From contig JADCJL010000070.1 of the NCBI GenBank assembly GCA_020247055.1, positions 1-45,883 on the forward strand: 45,883 bases of DNA, read 5' to 3'. This document shows, piece after piece, positions 26,837-33,328 of this stretch (the stretch's first letter is position 1; each line of letters opens with the position of its first letter). Made by a program: the position numbers and the translations under genes. The stretch comes from Acidobacteriaceae bacterium (GTDB taxonomy: Bacteria > Acidobacteriota > Terriglobia > Bryobacterales > Bryobacteraceae). The notes beneath the pieces are model-generated. The model was not told the DNA's origin. It worked only from the letters and a program-made list of their open reading frames with translations, and did no database searches.

Positions 26837-27757
26837 GTGCTGCGTTACTCTCTGCTGGGATTGCTGGCGTTGTGGCTGCTGGTAGACCGCGACTTTCTGC
26901 TGGTGGCGCCGGCGGTGCGGCGGGTGCAGGAGGCGGCGGCGGCGGACCTGGAAGCGCGGTACGTGGACCGGGCGCGGGCGCCGGGTTTGGGGGCGTGGCT
27001 GCGGCGGCGGCGGCCGGAGTGGGTAACGGTGGGGCCGTGGCTGGCGGCGCGGCTGGGCGAAGAGCTGCGGGCGCAGAGCGGGGACCGGCCGTTTGGCTTC
27101 CGGTACGGCTGGACGGCCGCGGCGCTTTCGCCGGTGGACAACGCCACGGCGCCGCCGCCGACGGCGAGGGAGCTGGCCGAGGATGCCGCGGACGGGTACG
27201 GCATCGGGCCGGTGATCGTGGAGGAGGGCCGGGCGACGGTGGCGGTCCGGCGCTTTGGCTGGGAGGAGGCAGGCGGCGCGGCGGTGAGCGGGGTTTTCCG
27301 GCAGGCGGCGGGGGCGCGGGAGTTGGTGGTGGACCTGCGGGAGTGCCGGGGGGGCGTGGCGGGAACGGCGCTCTTGTGGGCGAGTTATCTGTTTCCGGTG
27401 CAGGTGCACTGGGCGACGTTGCGGTACCGGGGGTTTACGGAGGAGTATTGGACGCTGCCGCGGGTGGAGGGGCCGCGCTTCGGCGGACCGGTTACGGTTT
27501 GGGTGGGGCCGGAGACGATGGCGGCTTGCGAGGGCTTCGCTTACCACTTGCAGGCGCGGGGCCGGGCGGTGGTGCGGGGGGAGCGGACAGCGGGCGCGGC
27601 CCACTATGCGGCGCGGCGGCAGGTGACGGAGCACTTTGCGATGGAGTTGCCGGAGGCGCGGGTGGAGGATCCGGTAACCGGGGGGAACTGGCAGGGCGGC
27701 GGGGTTCGGCCGGATGGGTCCGGGCCAGGGGGTGGGCCTGATCGTAGACGGCCATGA
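26837..27757 (+). CDS. S41-type peptidase homologue lacking the catalytic serine, C-terminally altered
   Basis: The product has about 306 residues with an N-terminal membrane anchor or signal (LLGLLALWLLVDRDFLLVAP). From about residue 140 it follows the interphotoreceptor-retinoid-binding-protein branch of S41: ELVVDLRECRGG, VTVWVGPET, EGFAYHLQARGRAVVRGE, RTAGAAH and NWQGGGVRPD. The usual T-x-S-A-A-E nucleophile segment reads T-M-A-A-C-E; the Ser position is Ala (GCG at 27521-27523), so it is probably catalytically dead. The family normally continues after GVxPD, but here the sequence turns into low-complexity GSGPGGGPDRRRP and stops inside the convergent xerC. A deletion at about 27718-27725 probably removed its end. 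Confidence 0.75.
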   Translation: MLRYSLLGLLALWLLVDRDFLLVAPAVRRVQEAAAADLEARYVDRARAPGLGAWLRRRRPEWVTVGPWLAARLGEELRAQSGDRPFGFRYGWTAAALSPVDNATAPPPTARELAEDAADGYGIGPVIVEEGRATVAVRRFGWEEAGGAAVSGVFRQAAGARELVVDLRECRGGVAGTALLWASYLFPVQVHWATLRYRGFTEEYWTLPRVEGPRFGGPVTVWVGPETMAACEGFAYHLQARGRAVVRGERTAGAAHYAARRQVTEHFAMELPEARVEDPVTGGNWQGGGVRPDGSGPGGGPDRRRP

Positions 27758-28574
27758 GGTCGTGCAGCGAGACGCGGGTGTAGCGCTGGGTGGTGGAGAG
27801 TTGGGCGTGGCCGAGGAGTTCCTGGATGGAGCGGAGGTCGGCGCCGTCGCTGAGCAGGTGGGTGGCGTAGGCGTGACGGAGAGTATGGGGGTGGAGGCTG
27901 GAGTCGCCGTGGGCGAGGAGACCGTATTTTTTGACGAGCAGTTGGACGCTGCGGGCGGTGAGACGGGTGCCGCGGCGGTTGACGAACAGAGCATTCTCTT
28001 TTGCCGCGCGGACGGAGAGGTAAAGGTCGAGCGCTTCGGCGGCTTTCGAAGCGTAGGGCACGAGGCGTTCCTTGCGGCCCTTGCCGCGGACGCGGAGCCA
28101 GCGTTCGGCGCGGTCGAGGTCTTCGAGGTTGAGGCCGACGCACTCGCTGACGCGGAGGCCGCAGCCGTAGAGGAGTTCGAGGATGGCGTGGTCGCGTTCG
28201 GGCTGGTCCTGTTCGATGACGGCGACCATCTGCTCTTCGGTGGGAACGGCGGGGAGGGTTTGGGGGAGTTTGGGGGCGAACAGGAGCTTGGCGGGGTTAT
28301 TGGTGTGCCAGCGCATTTGGAGGCCGTACTGCAACAGGCTGCGGACGGCGGCGATCTTTTTGCGGAGGGTGGCGGGGTGTTGCTGGTGGCGATAGAGTTC
28401 AGCGAGCCAGCCCCGGAGGTGGGGCAGATGGATGGATTCGAGGGCGGTGGCGGGGCCGAGGTGGGCGGTGAGGCCGGCGAGGGCGATGCGGTAGGTTTCG
28501 ATGGTTTTGGGCGAGGCGTTGGTGCGGAAGAGGAAGGTGAGGTACTCGGCAACGGCCTGTTCAAGGGTGATCAT
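27492..28574 (-). CDS. xerC: Tyrosine recombinase XerC with abnormal C-terminal extension
   Basis: The product has 360 residues; the family is about 300. The N-terminal SAM-like DNA-binding domain (1-100) is followed by the catalytic domain with GCGLRVSE (Arg), RGKGRKERLVP (Lys), HPHTLRHAYATHLL (His-x-x-Arg), LGHAQLSTTQRYTRV (His and the nucleophile Tyr). XerC resolves chromosome dimers at dif with XerD. The normal end is about AVYDQAHPLAR (near 27724). The next 75 or so residues are proline- and alanine-rich and antisense to the S41-like gene, so the native stop has been lost. The start overlaps the trmFO stop by four bases, a linkage also known in other bacteria. Confidence 0.9.
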   Translation of the reverse strand: MITLEQAVAEYLTFLFRTNASPKTIETYRIALAGLTAHLGPATALESIHLPHLRGWLAELYRHQQHPATLRKKIAAVRSLLQYGLQMRWHTNNPAKLLFAPKLPQTLPAVPTEEQMVAVIEQDQPERDHAILELLYGCGLRVSECVGLNLEDLDRAERWLRVRGKGRKERLVPYASKAAEALDLYLSVRAAKENALFVNRRGTRLTARSVQLLVKKYGLLAHGDSSLHPHTLRHAYATHLLSDGADLRSIQELLGHAQLSTTQRYTRVSLHDLMAVYDQAHPLARTHPAEPRRPASSPRLPDPPPAPPATPSQSAPSPAAAPHSGPRPLSAPPAPPPGPAPASGKRSPRKPPSSPAPPKP

Positions 28575-29899
28575 GCGGGGACCGGCGCGAGGTATTCGTC
28601 GAGGGCCGCCGTGGCGCGACGGCAGACTTCGGCGTGACGCGCTTTTTTGTCTTTGCGGAGGGCCTTGCGGGTGGGCTCGTCGAGGGCGGGGAGAAGATCG
28701 AAGGTGATGTTGGCGGGCTGATAGTGGCGGGGGTCGGCGCCGGTGATGTAGTGGAGCAGGGAGCCGAGGGCGGTTTCGCGCGGCAGGGGGCGCGGGGCGG
28801 GGTTGACGGCGAACTGCCCGGCGAGCAGGCCGGTGGCGATGGATTCGACGTAGCCTTCGACGCCGGAGATCTGGCCGGCGAAGTAGATGCGGGGTTCGGC
28901 GCGGAGCTGGAGGAAGTGGTTGAGCAGGGCGGGAGCGTTGATGTAGGTGTTGCGATGGATCTGGCCGTAGCGGAGGAAGACGGCGTTTTGCAGGCCGGGA
29001 ATCATGCGGAAGATGCGGGCCTGTTCGCCAAACTTGAGAGAGGTTTGGAAGCCGACGAGGTTATAGCTGTCGGCGCGGAGGTTTTCCTGGCGGAGTTGAA
29101 CGGCGGCGTAGGGCCAGCGGCCGGTGCGGGGATCATCGAGGCCGGTGGGCTTCATGGGGCCGAAGCGGAGGGTGTGGGGGCCGCGGCGGACGATCTGGTC
29201 GATCGGCAGGCAGCCTTCAAAGTAGGGGGTGTTGTCTTCGGGGATGTGCGGTTCGTAGCTCTGGGCTGCGAGCAGGGCGGCGATGAAGGCTTCGTATTCG
29301 GCTTTGTTGAGGGGGCAGTTGACGTAGTCGGCCGAATCGTCCATGGACTTGCCGTAGCGGGAGGCGCGAAAGGCGATGGAGTAGTCGATGGATTCGGCGT
29401 CGACGATGGGGGAGATGGCGTCGTAGAAGTAGAGGCGGTCGGCGCCGGTGAGCCGGGCGATGTCCTGGGCGAGGGGGTCGGAGGTGAGGGGGCCGGAGGC
29501 GATGATGACGGTGCCGTCGCCGGGGACGCGGGTGATCTCTTCGCGGCGGATGGTGATGCGCGGGTGGGTGGTGAGGCGATCGACGATGAACTTCGAGAAG
29601 ACCTCGCGGTCGACGGTGAGGGCCTGGCCACCGGGGACGCGGGCGGCGTCGGCGGCGGCCAGGAGCATGCTGCCGAGGCGGCGGAGTTCCTGTTTGAGCT
29701 GGCGGGGGGCGGAGTTTTCGGCCTCGGATTTAAGGGAGTTGGAGCAGACGAGTTCAGCGGGCTGGTCGGTCTGGTGGGCCGTGGTGGACTTATGGGGCCG
29801 CATTTCATAAAGCACGACCTCGCGGCCGGCCTCGGCGACCTGCCAGGCGGCTTCCGAGCCGGCAAGGCCGGCGCCAATGACGATAACGGGACTGCTCAC
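28571..29899 (-). CDS. trmFO: Methylenetetrahydrofolate-tRNA-(uracil-5-)-methyltransferase TrmFO
   Basis: From GTG at 29897-29899 the product is 442 residues, normal for TrmFO. The FAD-binding motif is VIVIGAGLAGSEAAW at the N-terminus. Family signatures follow: YEMRPHKSTTAHQT, ELVCSNSLKSE, GGQALTVDRE, CPLNKAEYEAF, FEGCLPID, GPMKPTGLDDPRTGR, LKFGEQ and AGQISGVEGYVES. It forms 5-methyluridine-54 in tRNA using methylenetetrahydrofolate and FADH2 in the cytoplasm. The start overlaps the stop of the response-regulator gene (GTGA), and TACAATAGAGTCGTG places a -10-like hexamer six bases before the GTG, so it may also have its own leaderless transcript. Confidence 0.95.
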   Translation of the reverse strand: MSSPVIVIGAGLAGSEAAWQVAEAGREVVLYEMRPHKSTTAHQTDQPAELVCSNSLKSEAENSAPRQLKQELRRLGSMLLAAADAARVPGGQALTVDREVFSKFIVDRLTTHPRITIRREEITRVPGDGTVIIASGPLTSDPLAQDIARLTGADRLYFYDAISPIVDAESIDYSIAFRASRYGKSMDDSADYVNCPLNKAEYEAFIAALLAAQSYEPHIPEDNTPYFEGCLPIDQIVRRGPHTLRFGPMKPTGLDDPRTGRWPYAAVQLRQENLRADSYNLVGFQTSLKFGEQARIFRMIPGLQNAVFLRYGQIHRNTYINAPALLNHFLQLRAEPRIYFAGQISGVEGYVESIATGLLAGQFAVNPAPRPLPRETALGSLLHYITGADPRHYQPANITFDLLPALDEPTRKALRKDKKARHAEVCRRATAALDEYLAPVPA

Positions 29900-31269
29900 G
29901 ACTCTATTGTACGAGCCAGGCCGTGCTTCTCCATGCGATAGATGAGGGTTTTCCGGCTGATGTCGAGGTACTTGGCGGCGTGGGTTTGGTTCCAGTCGCA
30001 TTTTTCTAGCGCCTTGAGGATAAGCTCTTTTTCGACGTTCTCAAGGGAGATGCCCGTGGTGGGGAGGTCGAGTTGGAGGGCTCCGGGGACCGTGCCGACG
30101 GCGGCGAGTTTGGGCGGGAGGTCCTCAAGGGTAACGTTGTTTGAACGGGCGAGGACGGCGATGCGTTCGAGGATGTTTTCGAGCTCGCGGATGTTGCCGG
30201 GCCAGCGGTAGCCCTGGAAGTGGGGGAGCAGCGCCGGGGGGAAAACGAGATTGGGCCGGTTGACGCGCTGCTTGGCGCGATCGAAGAAGAAGTTCACGAG
30301 GTCGGGGATATCGCAGGGGCGTTCGCGGAGGGGGGGCAGTTCGAGGGGGATGACGGCGAGGCGGTAGTAGAGGTCCTCGCGGAAGGTGCCGTCTTCGATC
30401 ATGGCCGCCAGGTTGCGATGGGTGGCGGCGACCAGACGGACGTCGACGCGCGTGGGTTCGGTGGCGCCGAGCTTTTCGATCTCGCGTTCCTGGATGACGC
30501 GGAGGAGTTTGACCTGGAGTTCGGGCGGCATTTCGCCGATTTCGTCGAGGAAGAGAGTGCCGCCGTGGGCCATTTCGATACGGCCTTTTTTGTGGGCGAT
30601 GGCGCCGGTGAAGGATCCCTTGATGTGGCCGAACAGTTCGCTTTCGAGGAGTTCGCGGGGGATGGCGCCGCAGTTGATGGCGACGAAGGGATGGTCGCGG
30701 CGGGGAGAGTTGAAGTGGATGGCCTTGGCCAGGAGCTCTTTGCCGGTACCGGTTTCGCCATTGATAAGAACGGTGGAGTCGGTTTGCGCGGCGCGGCCGG
30801 CGACGTCGAGGACGTAGAGGAGATTCGGGGACCGGCCGATGATGTTTTCAAAGCCGTACTTGGCCGAGACCGACGAGCGGAGGGTTTGGACCTCCTCGCG
30901 AAGGCGCTGGGTTTCGAGGGCGCGGGCGACGGTCATGAGCAGGTCGGTGGATTCGACCGGTTTGGTGAGGTAGTCAAAGGCGCCGGACTTCATGGCGTCG
31001 ACGGCGGATTCAACGGAACCGTAAGCGGTGAGGAGAATGACGGGGGTGCCGGGAGCGTCGGCTTTGATGCGCTTGAGGAGATCCAGCCCGGAAAGACCGG
31101 GCATCATGAGGTCGGAAACGACAAGGTGGAAGGGCTGGCGTTCCAGGGCGGCGATGGCTTCTTCGGCGCAGACGGCGCAGGTGACGCGATAGGAGGCAGC
31201 CTCGAGGCGAAGCTGCATAATGCGGCGGAGTGAGACGTCGTCTTCGACGAGAAGGATAGACGGGATCAT
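29896..31269 (-). CDS. NtrC-family sigma-54-dependent response regulator
   Basis: The 457-residue product has a receiver domain (1-115: VEDD, phospho-acceptor Asp53 in VVSDLMMPG, Lys103 in LTKP). A sigma-54 activator AAA+ domain follows (about 140-370) with Walker A GETGTGKE at 171-178, the sigma-54-contact loop GSFTGA at 218-223 and Walker B TLFLDE at 238-243. It ends in a Fis-type helix-turn-helix (NQTHAAKYLDISRKTLIYRM). It activates transcription by RNA polymerase-sigma-54. Its start overlaps the histidine-kinase stop by four bases, so the pair is cognate. A strong -24/-12 promoter about 1.5 kb upstream, facing away, is a likely target. Confidence 0.95.
   Translation of the reverse strand: MIPSILLVEDDVSLRRIMQLRLEAASYRVTCAVCAEEAIAALERQPFHLVVSDLMMPGLSGLDLLKRIKADAPGTPVILLTAYGSVESAVDAMKSGAFDYLTKPVESTDLLMTVARALETQRLREEVQTLRSSVSAKYGFENIIGRSPNLLYVLDVAGRAAQTDSTVLINGETGTGKELLAKAIHFNSPRRDHPFVAINCGAIPRELLESELFGHIKGSFTGAIAHKKGRIEMAHGGTLFLDEIGEMPPELQVKLLRVIQEREIEKLGATEPTRVDVRLVAATHRNLAAMIEDGTFREDLYYRLAVIPLELPPLRERPCDIPDLVNFFFDRAKQRVNRPNLVFPPALLPHFQGYRWPGNIRELENILERIAVLARSNNVTLEDLPPKLAAVGTVPGALQLDLPTTGISLENVEKELILKALEKCDWNQTHAAKYLDISRKTLIYRMEKHGLARTIES
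29906..29911 (-). promoter_or_regulatory. -10 element TACAAT inside the regulator gene, before trmFO
   Basis: TACAAT lies in the last codons of the response-regulator gene and is followed by AGAGTC and the trmFO GTG. Codon constraints (Arg-Thr-Ile-Glu-Ser) could produce this by chance, but the spacing matches the other leaderless starts. Confidence 0.4.
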
Positions 31270-32330
31270 GATTGCTTCTCCTGGCTGGTGGGGAGTTCGA
31301 CGAGGAATTCGCTCCCGTGGGGTTCGCGGCCTTCTGCCGTGATGCGGCCGTGGTGGGCGGCGACGATCTGGGCGGTGACGGCCAGGCCGAGGCCGGTGCC
31401 GTCGGGCTTGGTGGTGACGAACGGATCGAAGATGCGGTCGCGTTTATCGGGGGGGATGCCGGGGCCGGTGTCGGCGACGCGGATACGGACCACGGTGGGC
31501 GTGGCTTCGAGGGAGAAATCGACGGAGCCGCCGGTGGGCATGGCCTGGATGGCATTCATGGTGAGGTTCAGGAAGACCTGGGTGAGCTGTTCGCCATCGC
31601 AGTAGAGGGGGACCCGCGAGGCGGGCGGGGCGAAGCGGAGATCGACTTGATTTTGCCGAGCGCTCGGGGTGGCGAGGGCGATCACGCTGCCGAGGAGTTC
31701 GCGGACATCGGAGTGGCGGAACTCGGGCGGCTGGGGCTTGGCGTAATTGAGGAGGCCGGCGAGGAGGCGGCTGAGGCGGCGGGACTCTTTGCGCAGGATG
31801 CTGGTCATCTCCGAACGGAGTGCGGGTGCGAGATCGGTATCGAGCATCTCCGCGGCGCCTTCGATGGAGGCGAGGGGGGTACGGATTTCGTGGGCTAGGC
31901 TGGCGGCGAGCTGCCCGGTGGCGGACAGGCGCGCGGCGCGGCGGAGGTTTTCCATGCTGTCCTGGAGCTGCTGGTAGGCGAGGCTCAGTTCGCGGGTAGT
32001 CTGCTGGAGCAGGATGCGTTTGCGCCGTTCACGGTCGGCGAGGATGCCCATGATGCATCCGATAAGGAAGAGGTCGACGGCTTCGACCATGGCCTCTTCG
32101 CTGTGGTCAGCCGGGAGATAGAGAGCCGTGGCGGCCAAGGCGGCGACCAGACTGCCGCGCCAGCCAAACCAGAGCGCCGCCATGACGATGGGGAGGAAGA
32201 GGAGGTAGCGAAGAATCTTTCCGACAAAGGGAAGGCTACCGGGGGTGAGGTTAAACGCGACGACGATGGAGGCCAGGACGAGGCTGACGGCGATCGCCTG
32301 GAGGCGCCGGGCTTTGCGTTCAAGAGGCAT
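31266..32330 (-). CDS. Membrane-bound sensor histidine kinase
   Basis: The 354-residue product has three or four N-terminal membrane segments (about residues 12-27, 38-56, 58-74, 84-97). A short coiled coil (about 100-135) follows, then a HisKA domain with His147 in SLAHEIRTPLASIEG. The HATPase domain has the N box QVFLNLTMNAIQAMP (Asn259), G1 DTGPGIP and F/G2 FDPFVTTKPDGTGLGL. There is almost no periplasmic domain, so it probably senses a signal in the membrane. It phosphorylates the adjacent NtrC-type regulator. The upstream small gene overlaps its start by 11 bases. Confidence 0.93.
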   Translation of the reverse strand: MPLERKARRLQAIAVSLVLASIVVAFNLTPGSLPFVGKILRYLLFLPIVMAALWFGWRGSLVAALAATALYLPADHSEEAMVEAVDLFLIGCIMGILADRERRKRILLQQTTRELSLAYQQLQDSMENLRRAARLSATGQLAASLAHEIRTPLASIEGAAEMLDTDLAPALRSEMTSILRKESRRLSRLLAGLLNYAKPQPPEFRHSDVRELLGSVIALATPSARQNQVDLRFAPPASRVPLYCDGEQLTQVFLNLTMNAIQAMPTGGSVDFSLEATPTVVRIRVADTGPGIPPDKRDRIFDPFVTTKPDGTGLGLAVTAQIVAAHHGRITAEGREPHGSEFLVELPTSQEKQS

Positions 32331-32721
32331 TTGCTGATGGCTTGGGGCCTGACGCTTTTCGGGCAGGATGCCGGAATTGGGGCAGCTTCCATCCCTTCGA
32401 TTTGAGGGCGCGAACGAGGCGGGCGGCGAGGCTGGGGCGGTGCAGATGAAGGAAGGTCTGGCCGTCGACCTCGATCAGTTGAAGCGGTACGGAAGCGAGA
32501 AAAGCATCTTGCGGGGAGCGCCGGACTTGTTCGGTAAGTTGCACAGGCTCAAAGACTAAGATGGCACGATTGGGGGGGACAATGGCGCCCACGGCGGAGC
32601 GGACATCGTAGGCAATATCCCACTCGGAGGCGATCTCCAGTTTGGCATCCGACAGGGCGGCATGGATGGTAGTGACGGCTTGGCGAAGCGGACAAGGAAG
32701 AAACAATTCGCGGCTGCGCAT
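32320..32721 (-). CDS. Small protein of unknown function, first gene of the two-component operon
   Basis: The 133-residue product has an alpha/beta N-terminal domain: LRQAVTTIHAALSDAKLEIA, then VGAIVPPNRAILVFEPVQL and VPLQLIEVDGQTFLHLHRPS. This strand-helix order is loosely like DUF302 domains, but the match is weak. A basic, low-complexity tail (FRHPARKASGPKPSA) ends it. It has no signal peptide. It overlaps the histidine-kinase gene, so it may act in the same signalling pathway. The start ATG lies inside one arm of an inverted repeat shared with the divergent sigma-54 promoter region. Confidence 0.65.
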   Translation of the reverse strand: MRSRELFLPCPLRQAVTTIHAALSDAKLEIASEWDIAYDVRSAVGAIVPPNRAILVFEPVQLTEQVRRSPQDAFLASVPLQLIEVDGQTFLHLHRPSLAARLVRALKSKGWKLPQFRHPARKASGPKPSANAS

Positions 32722-32761
32722 GCCAAAAGACGTGCATTTCGAACGCCACTAAGTTTGGCAT
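32720..32761. repeat. Inverted repeat ATGCCAAA / TTTGGCAT in the divergent promoter region
   Basis: ATGCCAAA at 32720-32727 and its exact complement TTTGGCAT at 32754-32761 are 26 bases apart. The right arm overlaps the -24 box of the sigma-54 promoter and the left arm contains the start codon of the divergent operon. It may be an operator joining the two transcription units. Confidence 0.5.
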
Positions 32762-32771
32762 GGTGTTTGCA
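32756..32771 (+). promoter_or_regulatory. Sigma-54 (-24/-12) promoter
   Basis: TGGCATGGTGTTTGCA matches the sigma-54 consensus TGGCAC-N5-TTGCW, with GG and GC separated by exactly ten bases. The start point would be near 32782, leaving a leader of about 29 bases with AAAGGAG before ATG 32811. The gene for an NtrC-type activator lies in the divergent operon, so the regulator and its probable target adjoin. Confidence 0.8.
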
Positions 32772-32810
32772 TATAGGGCAAGTGTGCCGAGAGCACAAAG
32801 GAGAATTTCA

Positions 32811-33227
32811 ATGAATTTGAACCGAGTTATGTTCACCCTCTCTCTGACCCTCGCTCTGGCAGTGGGCGCGCAGGGCAGTATGAGCACCGTGGCCGAGAAG
32901 GCGCGGGCCGCTAAGCAGCATGCCACGGAGATCGAGGCCATGCTGAAGACCAAGAACATCGATGCAGCAAAGGTGGCCGAGAAGGCCAGCCTGTTGCACA
33001 ATCATGCCGTGGAGATTCATCAGACGGTGTCGTCGATGGACAACAAGAGTGCGGAAGTCGCCAAAGTGGAAGAGGCGGCGCGGATCATGAAGGTGCTGAC
33101 CGAAACCAAGCTGAACCTGGCGAAGAACGCGACGGCAAAGGATCGCGATGCCCTGCGGGCCTCGGCCAAGAACCTGGCGATCCGGGCCGAGCAGATCGCG
33201 AAGACCGCCGCTCGAATTGGCGGTTAA
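32811..33227 (+). CDS. Small secreted helical protein, probable sigma-54-dependent target
   Basis: ATG 32811 follows AAAGGAG (32797-32803). The 138-residue product has a signal peptide (FTLSLTLALAVGAQG) and an almost wholly helical, Ala/Lys/Glu-rich mature chain. It has two His-containing related stretches, ARAAKQHATEIEAMLK and ASLLHNHAVEIHQTV, separated by KTKNIDAAKVAEK, suggesting an antiparallel helical bundle. No Cys or haem motif is present. It is expected in the periplasm or outside the cell. I recognise no family. The consensus -24/-12 promoter and the neighbouring NtrC/histidine-kinase pair indicate inducible expression, for example under envelope stress or nutrient limitation. Confidence 0.8.
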   Translation: MNLNRVMFTLSLTLALAVGAQGSMSTVAEKARAAKQHATEIEAMLKTKNIDAAKVAEKASLLHNHAVEIHQTVSSMDNKSAEVAKVEEAARIMKVLTETKLNLAKNATAKDRDALRASAKNLAIRAEQIAKTAARIGG

Positions 33228-33260
33228 CCTTGGCGGCGCAAGGTCGCATCCAACCGGGTA

Positions 33261-33292
33261 CGCCCTGCGCGGGACGAATCCCGCGCAGGGCG
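33261..33292 (+). terminator. Perfect 14-bp hairpin after the secreted protein gene
   Basis: CGCCCTGCGCGGGA (33261-33274), loop CGAA, then TCCCGCGCAGGGCG (33279-33292). It sits 33 bases after the stop and 36 bases before mutS2. The stem with a tetraloop is very stable, but no T run follows, so termination may be factor-assisted. Confidence 0.6.
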
Positions 33293-33328
33293 CTCCGGAC
33301 GGTACCCTAGAAGAAGTTGAAGAGCTTC

